From Gnetum montanum (Eukaryota; Streptophyta; Gnetopsida; Gnetales; Gnetaceae): a stretch of DNA of 64,000 nt. Position numbers and translations under genes: made by a program. Shown piece by piece: positions 9,735-21,936 of this stretch (position 1 is its first letter; each line of letters opens with the position of its first letter). Location of the stretch: positions 415,148 through 479,147 of the forward strand of contig MNCI01001903.1 in NCBI GenBank assembly GCA_015680685.1, in the 5' to 3' direction. The notes beneath the pieces were generated by a model. The model was not told the origin of the DNA. It worked only from the letters and a program-made list of their open reading frames with translations, and did not search any database.

Positions 9735-10720
9735 CTTATTAATTCCCAAGTCATGATAACGTGTCTTCCCCATGACTAAACTCTTGGGCAAGTGTTTCTA
9801 AAATGCTCCCTAAATCTCCTAGATCATACACTTTGGGTGGTTCTCTTACCATCTTTAGGGTTTTAACTTTATTATGATTATCCCATGTGATCTTGATGGT
9901 AGTTTAGTTTTGATCATCTAAGTTCTTATTTTCCTTTCCCACTGGTATTTGTTCATGAGTTAATATTTTTGTTTCCAAGTCCTTCATTGGAGTCATTTTC
10001 TTTGGATAGGAATTAGTAATTGGTTCATGTGTATCCATGCATATGTTTGACAAATTAAGGTTCTTAGTTAGTGGCCACAAGGTGTCTTTTTGTTTTGTGG
10101 ATTCTGCTCTTCTTTCTACACATATTTTTGTTTCATTATTACAATGGATTGTTATGATGCTTATGTTAGTACTTTGAATTTCTTATCCACTATTTCATCC
10201 TATTCTTTTAGTAGTTATGCATGGAATTCTTTGTGTATGGATGGCTCCATGTTTGTCCTCTTTTGTGATCTCTACAAATAAATCTCTCATGTTTAACCTA
10301 TCATCAATGATGCTAAGCCATGCCATCCCCATGATAATTGGACATTCCTTATCAATATCCTTCACATCAATCACCAAGAAGTCTTCTGGGTAGGACCACC
10401 CATTGATAGTGGTCACTATGTCATCAATCTATCCCAAAGGGATGGCAACAAACTAGTCTACAAACTCCAACCTAATGTTGCAATCTTTAAATGGTGGTAA
10501 GTTTCATGTTTGATATGTGTTGTAGGAGATCAAATTAACTCCAGAACCTAAGTCTAATAGAGCTTTGCACTGTAGATTCCTAGCTACTGGTAGATATATT
10601 AAAGAAACTTCTAGGTCAATTCATTTCTGTGGGAGCGGCCCTACCATGATCTAATCAATAACAACTATAGTAAGCATGATAGTCTATCTTTTTAGACTCA
10701 ATGATGACAAAAGCTTGTCA
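9735..10720 (-). pseudogene. Ty3-type aspartic protease region of E1
   Basis: The minus-strand translation contains the retroviral-type protease active site as LLDLGSGVNLIS (about 10520-10556). Next come TTINGWSYPEDFLVIDVKD and CPIIMGMAWLS, which corresponds to the usual ILGRPWLS motif. The frame 10195-10416 is open; flanking parts have stops. Downstream the reading continues EPPKVYDLGDLGSILETLA and then ends at the AT-rich spacer. The protease cleaves the gag-pol polyprotein. The order gag then protease on the minus strand fits Athila/Tat-like Ty3 elements, but no RT follows. Confidence 0.7.
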
Positions 10721-12886
10721 AGAGTGAGAAGATCTATTTTTGGAGAAAATGGTCTTCATAAAGATCCGATTCTACCAACCTTCTCTGGATGCATCCTAAA
10801 GAAAGGATGTTTCTTTGTCTAGTCCTTAGCATTGCTGGTGAAATCTTCTATTTATACATTTATTTCCCTTGCAACCTTCTTTTGCTATGGCTGTGATGGT
10901 AGTTCACCCTAACTTATTGGTGGTGGCATTGGTGGCAATGGATTTAGATTGGGATTTGAGAGATCAGCTACTTGTGAATGCATATGGGAATTTAGATTAG
11001 TCCTTAGTAACATCAGTTGGTAGTATTTATGTGGGTGATATTGTGAATTTTGAATCATGGTGTTTGCTAGTGAGATCGAATGCTGAACATAGTATCAATA
11101 AGGATTAGGTTGTCAGTATGGATATTGTTGGTATGGTAGTGGCTTGGCTCATGATTATGGTTGCTACCACTGCTGATGGTAGTGCTCCTGCAACTATGAC
11201 AAAGCTCCACTAGGATAATAGATTGGTTAAGGTTGTTTCCTATAGTTACCTTGAGGATAAGGTAGCTGTTTTGGCATTTTCTTTTGAACAAATTCTGGGT
11301 TAAGTGCATATGCCCTAGTTTCTTATAGATGTATCATGACTAGATAACATCCCTTAGGATGTTCATACTGGCACATGATGTAACCTTCATCATCCATGGA
11401 TCTCGTGTCTGAGTACCTAGCTACTAAAGAAACTTTGCCCTTTTGTCCAAATTCCTTTTTCTTCTTTTTGTCTCTACCTCTATTAAGCACTTGTTCTAAT
11501 TTCTCCTCCATAATCTTTAATACTGTTGTACATCATTCATCTACTGAATTCCACATTTTTGCTACCTATGCTACTACATCGACAATAGATTTGTGAATTG
11601 GTAGCATTTCTTTCCTGATGACTTGTTTGAAGGTTTCTTCCTCTTGGGTATCATATACTTGTGCCTCTCTTTTTTAAATTAATGGATCCTTGTTGTATTC
11701 TTCAACTAATTCCATTTTTTTAGTTCTCCTTCTTCTTTTGCCACTTGATCAATTAGTCTTTGGATCCAATGGATGGTTAATTCTAATAATCTTGCTTGGG
11801 CATAAACCCCAAGGGTCCCTCTTATTTGGCTTCTTAGCCCATCTATGATGTGCCTCAACTATTCCTTTGATGAAAATTCATGGCCTGGGCATCTATGTAA
11901 TAGTGAATAATATTTTTCCATTGCTGAATTAAGGGTCTCATGAGTCCCTTGTTTCCAATTCTAGATTTTTCTCTTTAGGTTCGACATTTCTGAATATGTC
12001 TAATATTTATCATTAAAAATTTTAAGCATGGTACTCTAGCATCTAATGGGTTCAGGTTCTAGTGACCTATACCACCTTTTTGCCTCCTTCGCAAGTGTTC
12101 TAGGAAATAGCTTCAATTTCTACCAATCATTTTCTATGTTTTGAAGGGCACAAGCATCGTGGAATACTTGAAGGTGGTGTTGAGGATCAGCATTGTAACC
12201 TCCTTCAAATTTGAGCATGTTATTTATATCTAGCTATTTATTTTAATTATCTCTCACATTCCTAGTTGGTATGTAGACTACTTCCTAAATGTTGATCATG
12301 TTCTAGGTTGCCATAAGGGGTTCATCATCATGATCAAGTTCATAAGATCTATGGTAGTGGTGATCCCTTCTATGGTCATGCCTCTCTTTATCCTCTCTTC
12401 TCTTTCTATGTCTCCTTCTTTCATACTTCATCTTCTAAATTAGAATACCTGGAGCATCGGTCAGCTCTTCTCTTTTCCCTATTCAAATCTCAACACTTGT
12501 GCTATCTCTTGTCATAGTTCTCTGATGATCATCATGAAGTAGAGGAGGTAGAAGGAAAATAATGTTAACTAGTTCTCCTTTCATAACTCTTATGAGTTTC
12601 CTTATAAGACTTAGTAGGATCCCTTAGCCTAGAGTCCTCCTTGTATCTTGAGTTAGTAGCCTCCCCCTTGTGTGGCTCTATCAGGGTGGAGTGAAGTTAA
12701 GCTTTGACAAGTTCTTCTAGTTTGATGATAGGTGTCTTTGATGGCTCCTCATGGTTCTAGTGGAGTTATTTTGAAATGAATTGATCAACATCAAGCTATT
12801 CTATGATAATAGATGTGTTGGCTTACTTCCCTTTGGTATGATCATGCTTGATTTCCATAGCAACATCTTTATTTATCTAGTTCCAT
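10721..12886 (-). pseudogene. gag of retroelement E1, C-terminal part
   Basis: On the minus strand this reads as a retrotransposon capsid: KEAKRWYRSLEPEPI, NDKY and SAMEKYYSLLHRCPGH, then GTLGVYAQARLLELTIHW, QRLIDQVAKEEGELK and CQYEHPKGCYLV, and a Pro/Gln/Tyr-rich tail. Stops interrupt it throughout; the longest open piece is 11323-11511. The same segments recur in E3 (25440-27095) and E4 (35230-37660). A nested 8.1-kb element separates it from its N-terminal part at 20983-21936. Confidence 0.7.
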
Positions 12887-12891
12887 GTAGG
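12887..12891. repeat. Left target site duplication of nested 8.1-kb element (GTAGG)
   Basis: GTAGG here and again at 20978-20982, exactly flanking the TGTTGATGC...GGCATCAATA element. A perfect 5-bp duplication is typical of LTR retrotransposon integration. Confidence 0.85.
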
Positions 12892-14726
12892 TGTTGATGC
12901 ATAAATTTTGGATGCACCAACACTTAGAAAAACTTGTTTAAGGAGACTATCGTCTAGGGCACCTCCTGTATGGGTACTAAAACCTGAGAATAGTCTCAGC
13001 TAGAGAGGGCTATGTAACATTTTTAAAAATAATAGATCAAACTAGAAAATTGGGAGAATTTAATTTGAACAATTGTCTTGAATTTTAATGAAAATACAGT
13101 AACTAATAAATTTTATAAACTTTTACCTGGTCTTCTACTACTGCCGCCGGTGTAGCTGCCAAAATGTGCTCTCTACTAGGCAAGAAAATCCTGATCGCCG
13201 TTGGAACATGTTGTCTTGTGCTCGTCCTATGTTGTTAGTGATGGAGAGGGATAGGGAGAGAGAGTGTTGGTCGATTGCTCTTGCTAATGCATCTTTGACA
13301 CACAACAATAGATGTTGCCAGTGTAACTACTATCATCGTGCCCTATGTTACCATCAGGAGAGCCTGCTGCTAGGAGAGCCTTCCACCGATGGGAACCTTT
13401 CACGCTTGTCACTATTAATGTCCATGCTTGCTACTACTTTTTTCTACGCAAGGAGGCTACTTAGACTAGCTACATGGTGTTGTTGTCATGTGTAGTGTGC
13501 AACTTAGAGCAGTCACTACTATTTTGCCACATGCATTGCCTCACCCCACACATCATTAGCTTGATGCTCTGATGCCACCAAAGAAAGAGATGCCACTGTT
13601 AGTTCATCTTGCTGGTTGCCTTTGACATGTGGAAGTTTGCAAACATTTCTACCACTATATACAGGTCTACTACTATCTACATGCCTAGTACAGTCTACGA
13701 CGTTGCACTGCTAAAGCTAATGGGCCACCACATTCGCCCCATTGTGATTGCCACATGCTCACCTACAACCACCTGCTCATCGACTTAGGCACATTGTCGA
13801 AGGAAGTAAGAAGTTGAGATCTGTCCCTACCAAAGAGGGGAGGTTGCCTGATGATACTTTCCACAAACATTACATAAATGCATAACTGGCCACTGTCTCA
13901 CCACTCATGCACTACGTCGCCTATTGTCACTCCTGATCATGCACTGTGCCATGTGCTGACGTTGTCAATCACCTACTACCTCTATTGATTCATCACTATT
14001 GATGTTGTCAAAGAGAGAGAAAGAGAGAGGGAGATGCAGTGTGTGTCCATCAACTTAAATGTGCTCCACCAAGCCCTGACTTCTGTCCCACCTCTTCCAA
14101 TGCCCAACACATTCCACCTTTGCTATTTTAATAGTGGTTGTAGCTTGGTGGCATTGAATGCCCATGTCCACACCTATAGCCATTACCATGTCGTCCACCT
14201 CCTTTGGCCATTATGTCCACCACCCAGGCCATTATGTCCACATCTACCACTACGTCTACCACTTGCTCGTGCATACTACCTTGTAACGTCCACCATCAGT
14301 ACAACAATTCATCTCCCCTATGCATTAGTCTACACTTTCACAACTCTCAATTTAAAGAATATTTTATGTTTGTAGAAAAGCCCATATCATCATCTAAGTT
14401 GTATTTTGTGCTATGCTAAAAGTTAGAAAACTTGAAAGATAGCCTTGGAAACACCAAAGGGAAAGCTGTTGTGGACCACCATTCCATGCATAGGTTGACC
14501 ATGGTTAACTAATCATGAAACTAATTATTTAATAAATGAGTTTTATTTTGTGAGTTCATATTTCCTTAAAAAATTTTATTTTGAAAATAAGAGTTAACAT
14601 GATATTGTTGAAGAATAAATGCCTATTGGTAAAGATAACATATTTATAGGACTTTTTAACTTTCATAGTATTTGAACTTATTTAAACATGGCCCCATGCC
14701 TAACATGGGTGATGTTGGCATCAACA
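12892..14726 (-). mobile_element. 3' LTR of nested element (1.84 kb)
   Basis: It begins TGTTGATGC and ends GGCATCAACA and aligns end to end with 19165-20977, with many substitutions and small indels, so the insertion is old. It contains a GA-rich run near 14012-14034 and a stretch rich in CCACCA/CAC trinucleotides at 14160-14300 that gives spurious open frames. On the minus strand it follows the GTTTGGGAGTTAAC polypurine-like tract at about 14727-14740, making it the 3' LTR. Confidence 0.85.
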
Positions 14727-16094
14727 GTTAACTCCCAAACTAAAAATTACATGCAAGTGTAAGGAACAACAAAACTACAAAAATTTTAAAAGGAGATGAA
14801 AAAGATAGAGAATTGAAAAGATCATAAAACAAATAAATTTAAATTTAAAAATAAACTATACTGATCTAAACATGATTAAAAATAACCATATAATCAAGAG
14901 AGAACTAAACATGGACCACCCTTACCACACCATCTTATTTAATCAAGACCACAATATGTACTCTTTATAAATCATAACTTTAACTACATAGATACATATA
15001 TATAATTAAAGTATATAACTAAGACCACATTCCCAATATTCTCACAAGGTATAAGTCAAAAGTATGTGGACTACTTTTGAGCATGAGACATATGCCAAAC
15101 TTAATGAAGAGGACAAGCTTATCTTAGATCATAGTAGCCACAACTTTTGGATTTTTTCTTAGGACTCTTTTCTTTTCTTTTCTTTTTCCTTTTTGACATT
15201 TAGAAAGGAAATGGATGAAAAAGGATTACTTGCTTTTCTTCTTGTTTTCTTCAATTTTAGAAAAATAAGTTGAAAAAAGAAAATGGAGGCTAGGGTGAGG
15301 ATTGCTAATGGACCCCATCACACTCAAGAACTTATTACACTGCCAATGAACATGGACCTCATTCTTTTTATTTTGTTTCTTTTTTTTTTAACAAAACCTT
15401 GCTCATGGTATACTTCATTTCTAAGGTAGGAATTCCAACATGAGTCTGGACAATGAGCTGCATTGCCAAAAAACATAGTCCTTTCAAAAAATTGCCCATG
15501 GTGTAGTTCAATCTTTTTGTATGTGCCTTTTAATTATGGCATCATAGCAAGTCTCCTGGGTGGCTAAGGGTTCTCAAGTGGAGATTAACACACTTCACCC
15601 TATCGATCATAAGGTAGCCATGGATCATCACACTTGAGGGTTGGGGCTTATGAGAGAGAAAAAGGCATTTTCCAAGGTCACCTAGTGATTATGGCTAACC
15701 ATTCTCCAACATAACATATCCTACACTCACATGATCATGATGATTACATAGTAAGTAGCATAAATCCCATCCTCCATAATCCAACATAACAAATAAAACT
15801 AAAACCTTGAATAAGAATGGGAAGAATTGTAACATTATTAAAATATTTAATATAAAGGAGATTTTAAGTAATAGTAATATGATATATTATATAAAGCATT
15901 ATGCTTACATTATTCTTCAATGGTGTTATGATGACCCAATGCCAATTAACCATAATGATTATTAAAATCATATGAAAAGCACAAATTAGACCAAAACCAA
16001 TATGCTAAGAAAGAGATTATGAAAATGTAAAGGAAATATGCAAATGCAACTATATACAAATGAAATGCATGGTGAAAGAAAAGAAAACATGTAA
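14727..16094. other. Non-coding 3' internal region of nested element
   Basis: About 1.4 kb between the integrase end and the 3' LTR. It is AT-rich with no meaningful frame. The polypurine-like tract abuts the LTR (minus strand, GTTTGGGAGTT). Confidence 0.5.
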
Positions 16095-16355
16095 CTAAGG
16101 ATCTACCAGGTGTCCACGTGGGGCATCTAAGTAGAAAGTCTTTAGATGAAATGCATTAAAATTTCTAGATAATTTATATCCTTGCAAATTAGTAATTTTG
16201 TGAACATTGGGGTTAGTGACATCTATAACTTGGAACGAGCCTGACCACATAGGAGAAAACTTAGTTTGAGAATTGGTTTGACTAGATGCTATATCTTTTT
16301 TTAGGACTAGATCTCCTATTTTAAAGACTTTACCTGCATGTTTCTTGTCAACCAT
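16095..16355 (-). pseudogene. Integrase C-terminal domain remnant, nested element
   Basis: An 86-codon open frame reads KVFKIGDLVLKKD, then KFSPMWSGSFQVIDV and KITNLQGYKL, then FNAFHLKTFYLD. This matches the C-terminal DNA-binding part of Ty3-type integrases (GDLVL...W.GPF.V...NAxHLKxYY). The catalytic core and zinc domain are missing: upstream it is joined out of frame to the start of RT, so a large deletion removed everything between. Confidence 0.8.
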
Positions 16356-16369
16356 CGTTTAACAATCTT

Positions 16370-16888
16370 TCGATGATTAAGATTATGAAAATCAATACAT
16401 GATCGTAATTCACTTGTTTTTTTTTTATAAGGCACTAAATTTGATGTCCAACTTGAATGTTTTATAAGATGAATAATCTTAGATTCTAAAATTTCATCAA
16501 TTTTTTCTTTCATCCAAGTTTCAATCTTAGGTCTAATAGGTCCATGTTTTTGTAAGTCATTGATTACAGCTTCTTTAGGAACATGTTCAATGGATATGTT
16601 GTCAAAATTTGGCACACCTTCTAATTTTTTAATGGTTGGAATCTCATTTATATCTTTGTCCTCCCCTAAATGTGGCGGGTCACTCAAATCAAATCCATCG
16701 TGTTGATGATAAGGCAAGGTATCTTCATAGATTTCTTCACCTTCTCTAAAATATTGATAAGGTTGGGTGGAATCTGTATGAGAAAAAGGATTTAGTTTTT
16801 TAATTTTACTCACATGGTCATTTATAGCATGTTTGTCATGCTCAACCTCAATAACTCCAATATAAAGATTAGTGTTTTGATTTTCCAA
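16370..16888 (-). pseudogene. Protease-RT linker and RT N-terminus, nested element
   Basis: The minus-strand frame ends with the start of Ty3 reverse transcriptase: HGPIRPKIETWMKEKIDEIL, then IIHLIKHSSWTSNLVPYKKK, then LRSCIDFHNLNHRKI. These correspond to fingers motifs 1 and 2. After that the sequence switches to integrase C-terminal code at about 16355-16375. The palm with the YxDD catalytic loop, RNase H and integrase core are deleted, so the element cannot make an active polymerase. Confidence 0.85.
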
Positions 16889-16989
16889 AGATTGATTTTA
16901 TTCATCAAAGCTTGTAACTACTTTTTTATAGAAAGGATCTCTTGGTATACCCATATATTTAGATTTCCCTTTCATGGGAATTAATAATT

Positions 16990-17300
16990 CTAAGAAAAAT
17001 TACCTAAAGAAAGCCCCAAACTTGGCTCCAAAATTCCTATATAAGAGCACACCATAAGTGGGTGACATATTAACTACTAAGATATTTGTATAACATGTAA
17101 ATGTAGGGTATTTTTTAAGTGGTACTTTCACTCCTTTTAATGACCCTACTATAGGTATGTTAGACCCATCAAGTTGTATCACACTTCTTGTTTGTGGTAG
17201 CATTCATGCTCCTAAGGTTTTACATACCTCAAGTGTCATGACACTAATAGTTGCTTCAAAATCCATCAAATAATTATGAATGCTCTTTCATAAGATAATC
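16990..17300 (-). pseudogene. Aspartic protease remnant, nested element
   Basis: The minus strand reads YLMDFEATISVMTLEVCKTL, a stop, LPQTRSVIQLDGSNIPIVGS, then VKVPLKKYP and NILVVNMSPTYGVLLYRNF. This is the Ty3 protease of conifer-type elements. The catalytic D-S/T-G is altered to D-F-E, so the enzyme would be inactive even without the stop. Confidence 0.7.
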
Positions 17301-18960
17301 AAAGTTGTTAGGAAAGGAGGTTACTCTTTTATGCTCATCATGGAATTATTTGTGTTTTGTATTAATAACACATTAGAACTTTCTGCGAAGTGAACTTGCC
17401 TTTCAGGGGTTGGGGATTCTACTTTTTTAGTTTCATGTGTATGAACTATCTTTTGAATCACATCTTTCATTTCACTAAAGTGTAAAAGATCATACATTAA
17501 AATGTTAGCTTTAACTCTTTTCAAATCCTCAACTAGATCATAAGTCTTATGTTCATCTTTGGCTTCCTATTGAGGTGGATTTCTTCTAGGTATGGAAGGG
17601 GAATTTGGTCATTGTGGGGCATTTGCATGGGATAGCCTAGTTTTTTTATTTGTGTTGTTTTGACTAAGAACTCTTCTATTTGGAGGAGTATAAGGATTAT
17701 TCCTAGTTTGCTGTTGTGTGGTGTTCATAATGTCGCTAAGTCTCTAATAACGAGTGCTATGTGGGTTGGGATCACTTACCATGACTTGTTCAAATGAAGG
17801 AACTTCCTCATTCTCGGTTTCATGGGGTATGTTCAAGGTCATAATTGGGGATTTCCCATTTTGTTAACTTTGGACATTGTCACCATATAATGCTAAAAAT
17901 TGAGGACAAGTCTTCTCAACATGTTGCCTAGTGTTATGAAGATGACAATAATCATCATTGACTAATGTACTTGGCTTTTCAAATTGTATAGGAAGCTTGT
18001 TGTTATTTTGCTTTAATTCAACTACTTCATTTGAAAGTTTTTAAAATGAAGTTAATATCTAGGTCATCTAATTTTGAGTTTGAGTTGCAGGGTTGACAGG
18101 ATTGGATATCCCATTTGGGTTTATGATTTATTGGATTAAGGCTTTCGATTGGTTGTCATTCAAACTAGTGTTGGATGGTAGAAATGAAAAAGATGTGAGA
18201 CCTTGAAAACAACTATCTATATGTTGAGTCATTTGAAGGGAACTAGAATTTTTAAACATAGTATTGATCCTTGGGAAAGTTGGTAATGATAGAGGACTAG
18301 ATTACATAAGGTTACTAACTCTCATCATCCCAAATTGGGTTTGAATGTTATTCATGAGGGTAATTTTTTCTAACTTGATGGCTTTAGCCATTGCTCCCTA
18401 TATTTTTGTTATTCTGGGATCAAATTTGATGGCATAGGCAAAGAGTGGGTCAATGATGAACAAGTAAAAATTAAGGATGCCACCAGGATGTTGACACATC
18501 TCACTTGGTACATAAGCAAGTTGATGAAGGAATCTTAGGTTGTAGTCACGAACATTTTTCCCTGGTATTTTTCTTCAACTTGTAAAATTTCTTGATGCTA
18601 TGGTCAGGCTAGTAAACTTGTCAAACTGAAGCAAAAAATTATTTTTTAATCCTTGCCATGAGTCGATGGAGGCATCAGGGAGCATCAAAAATCATTGGGT
18701 GGCTTTGCTCCTAAAAGTTGTCACAAATACCCTACATGCTATGTTGTTTTGAAAAATGTTATGGATCCCTAGTAAGGTTTCAAAACATTGTATATGTTAG
18801 CGGGCATGACTAGTAGGGATTGTAGGATCAAAGAACAAGTTTATGTTTTGGAGTGATTTTGGGATATAATGATAGTTAGTGAAGTTAAAGGGGTTGCTCA
18901 CCAAGGGAGCTAAGGGTTGATTGCCTATCCTCCTAGTTCTAGTTGTCCTAGGTATGGAAC
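17301..18960 (-). pseudogene. gag remnant, nested element
   Basis: Decayed frames on the minus strand. The pre-protease segment (17321-17524) reads MKRVKANILMYDLLHF; near 17880-17960 there is CHLHNTRQHVEKTCPQF, a single degenerate zinc-knuckle-like motif. Capsid-like code extends to about 18960. Order and strand agree with the protease and RT remnants. Confidence 0.65.
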
Positions 18961-19139
18961 TTGGAAAATGTGAAGCTCATTGTTTTCTTAATGAGACAAG
19001 AGTTTTCAATAGGGAGCACAAGAAAATAAAATTTAGGGAAACAATAGTTTTAAAATAGGAACAAAATAGAATCAGGAATAGGAAAAAAATGATAAGAAAA
19101 ATTGATATTTTAGAAAATGAAAAACAAAGGCTAAAAAAT

Positions 19140-19159
19140 GGTCCTTCTTTTAGTGCCAA
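19140..19159 (-). other. Primer binding site of nested element
   Basis: Five bases inside the 5' LTR, the minus strand reads TTGGCACTAAAAGAAGG. It begins with the TTGGC(A/G)C seen in Athila/Tat primer sites and parallels the sites of E1 (21918-21936) and E4 (37658-37676). The tRNA cannot be named with confidence. Confidence 0.5.
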
Positions 19160-19164
19160 GAAGG

Positions 19165-20977
19165 TGTTGATGCATAAAATTTGGACACACCAACACTTGG
19201 AAAAACTTGTTTAAGAAGACTATTTCCTATGGTGCCTCTTGTATGGGTACAAAAACCTACAAATAGTCTCAACTAGAGAGGGCTATGCAACTTTTCCAAA
19301 AATAATAGATCAAACTAGAAAATTGGGAGAATTTAAATTGAATAACCATCTTGAATTTTAATGAAAATATAGTAACTAATAAGTTTTAAAATTTTCCTTG
19401 GTCTCCTATAGCTTCCATCAGTGTAGCTGTCAAAACATGCTCTCTGCTAGGTAGGAAAACCTTGACTGTCACCAAAACATGCTATCTCACACTTGTCCTA
19501 TGTTGTCGGTGATGGAGAGGGATAGGGGGAGAGAGTGTCAATCTGTCACTCTTGCTAATGTGTGTTTAATGCACAATAGTAGCTACCTTTGGTGTAGCTG
19601 CTACTATCACATCCCATGTCACTGCTAGGAGAGCCTATCATTGGGAGAGCTCATCGCCAATAGGAACCTTTGACATGCACCACTGTTAATTCTTGCAATT
19701 GCTACTACTATTTGTTGGGGAAGGGAAGCCTCTTAGACCAACTACACACTGTCATTTTCACATGCAACGTGTGGCTCGGAGTAGCCATTGCTATTCTACC
19801 ATGTGCACTACCTCACCCCACGCATATGCCACTATTATTCCTTCTACCACATATTGTTGTAATACCACTAGTCACCTCTGATGTGCAGCATTTTTTGGAC
19901 ACTTCTACCATTATTTACACATTTGCTACTATCTGCACACCTGGTATAGTTTGTAATGTCACACTACTGGAGCTAATGGGCCACCACATGTGCCTCCTGC
20001 GATTACCACATGCTCACCTATAATCGCTTGTCCCTCAACTTAGGCATGCTATCAGAGGGAGAAAGGAGATAAGATCTACCCTTACTAAAGAGTGGAGGTT
20101 GCCCAATGATACTATTGATGCATGTTATGTGCACGTGTGCCCGACCATTGTCTTGCCACTTGTGCATCTCATTGTCTATTGATGTCGTTGATCGTGCACT
20201 CTGCCATGTGCTAACATTTCTGGTCACCTGTTGCCTCTATTGATGCACCACTATTGACATCGTTAGAGAGAGAGGGGGGGAGAGAGTGTGTATGTGCCTA
20301 TTATCTCAGACATGCTCCACTTGGCCCTAACTTCCATCTCCCCACTTCCGATGCCTAGCATGTCCTAGCTTTGCTATTTTAATAGTGGCTACAACTTGGT
20401 GGCATTAAATTCCCACATCCATACCTATTATCATTACCCTGTCATCCACCTACTTAGGTCGTTACATCCACCACCCAAGTCGTCACGTCCACATCTACCA
20501 CTACATCCACCACTTACCCATGCATACTACCTTGTAACGTCCACCACCATCACAATGATTCATCTCCTCTGTGCATCGGTCTACACTTTCACAACTCTCA
20601 TTTTAAAGCATATTTTATGTTGACAAGAAAGCCCATATCATCATCTAAGTTGTATTTTGTGTTGTGCTGAAATTTAGAAAAGGTGAAAGGTAGCCTTGTA
20701 AACACTAGAGGAAAAGTCATTGTGGACCACCATTTCATGGATAGGTTGATCATGGTCAACTAATCATGAAATTAATTATTTAATAAATGATTTTTATTAT
20801 GTGAGTTCATATTTCTTAAAAAAAATTTATTTCGAAAATCAACATTGACATGATATTATTGAAGAATAAATGCCTATTGGTAAAGATAGTAGACTTATTA
20901 GAATTTTTAATTTTCATGGTATTCAAACTTCTTTAAAAATAGCCCTATGCCTAGCATGGGTGATGTTGGCATCAATA
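19165..20977 (-). mobile_element. 5' LTR of nested element (1.81 kb)
   Basis: The partner of 12892-14726. It carries the GA-rich run (20264-20287) and CAC-rich block at matching positions. It ends GGCATCAATA (last CA mutated to TA) and is followed by the GTAGG duplication. The whole element, LTR to LTR, is 8086 bp. Confidence 0.85.
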
Positions 20978-20982
20978 GTAGG

Positions 20983-21936
20983 TTCGTAGGGTCTGGTCAT
21001 GTTTTGAGTCACATGATACCCTTCTTGAATCTAATCTAAGTGCATTCCTCATAAAGCAGTTTGTAGCATGGTTGGTGTTGCACATTTGGGAGGTAAAACT
21101 ATGTTTCCTTGCATATCTATCCACCTCATTTTTTTATCCTAATGGAATACGAAGGTGAAGTCTGGATGATATGGATCAGTTTTATAGCCTTCCACAAATT
21201 TAGGGATGTTATTCATAACAAGCCTTTTGATGCAACTTTCCTATGATGCCTATGGGGTATTCTAACTACCTCCATTATCTTCATCATGATCCTAATATCC
21301 ACCAAGGGTTCATCATCATCAAACATGTTGTAATGATGATTTCTATTTATATTTATCTAATTATGATGATCTTGTCTATGCTCACTTTGATGATCACATC
21401 TATTTCTATCTCTATCTTCGTCTTGACCCCTTGGTGTATCTCTATCTCAATACCTACATTCATCTTCATCAAAACTAGACGAGGAAAAGGAAGATGAATA
21501 TGAGGAACTGGGAGAATCACCATGGCTCCTATATTTTCCTTTTTGGTTCCTTAATGTATCTCTTCTAGGTTTGGAATAAAACCTAGGCCTTGAGACCCTC
21601 CTCATTCTAGCATGTGTTCCATCTTCTCTACGATTGTCTACATTAGTTGAATGTAGTCTTTGAGTGTAGTAAGGGTCTAAATGAGCATAGGAAACCCCTA
21701 CTTGTCATTTTTCACTCCAATTCTCTTTAATATATATCCTATCATTTCTCCTACGAGTGTTATCATCATATGATGCATTATTCATCCTATGTAAAGAAGA
21801 CATGGTTTTATTTGATAATATGTGTGACTTATAATATTAATGTTTCCTAAAAGATAAATCATTAATAATTGTACAGTGATTGTTTATGATATAACTAATA
21901 TTAGATAACTAGCACCATCCCCAAAAATAGTGCCAA
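20983..21936 (-). pseudogene. gag of retroelement E1, N-terminal part
   Basis: It lies between the nested element and the E1 primer site. On the minus strand it continues the gag interrupted at 12891 and resembles the N-terminal gag of E2 (23045-24293) and E4 (36600-37660): a charged, Arg/Asp/Ser-rich segment followed by the start of the capsid. No open stretch longer than about 60 codons remains on the coding strand. Confidence 0.55.
21918..21936 (-). other. Primer binding site of E1
   Basis: Directly next to the LTR, the minus strand reads TTGGCACTATTTTTGGGGA. This resembles the TTGGCGCCGTTGCCGGGGA site known from Athila/Tat elements. It fixes E1 on the minus strand. Confidence 0.65.

Noticed and set aside
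13166-14419. Open frames of 71-113 codons
   Set aside because: They lie inside an LTR and are not kept in the partner LTR (19165-20977); they arise from CAC-rich composition.
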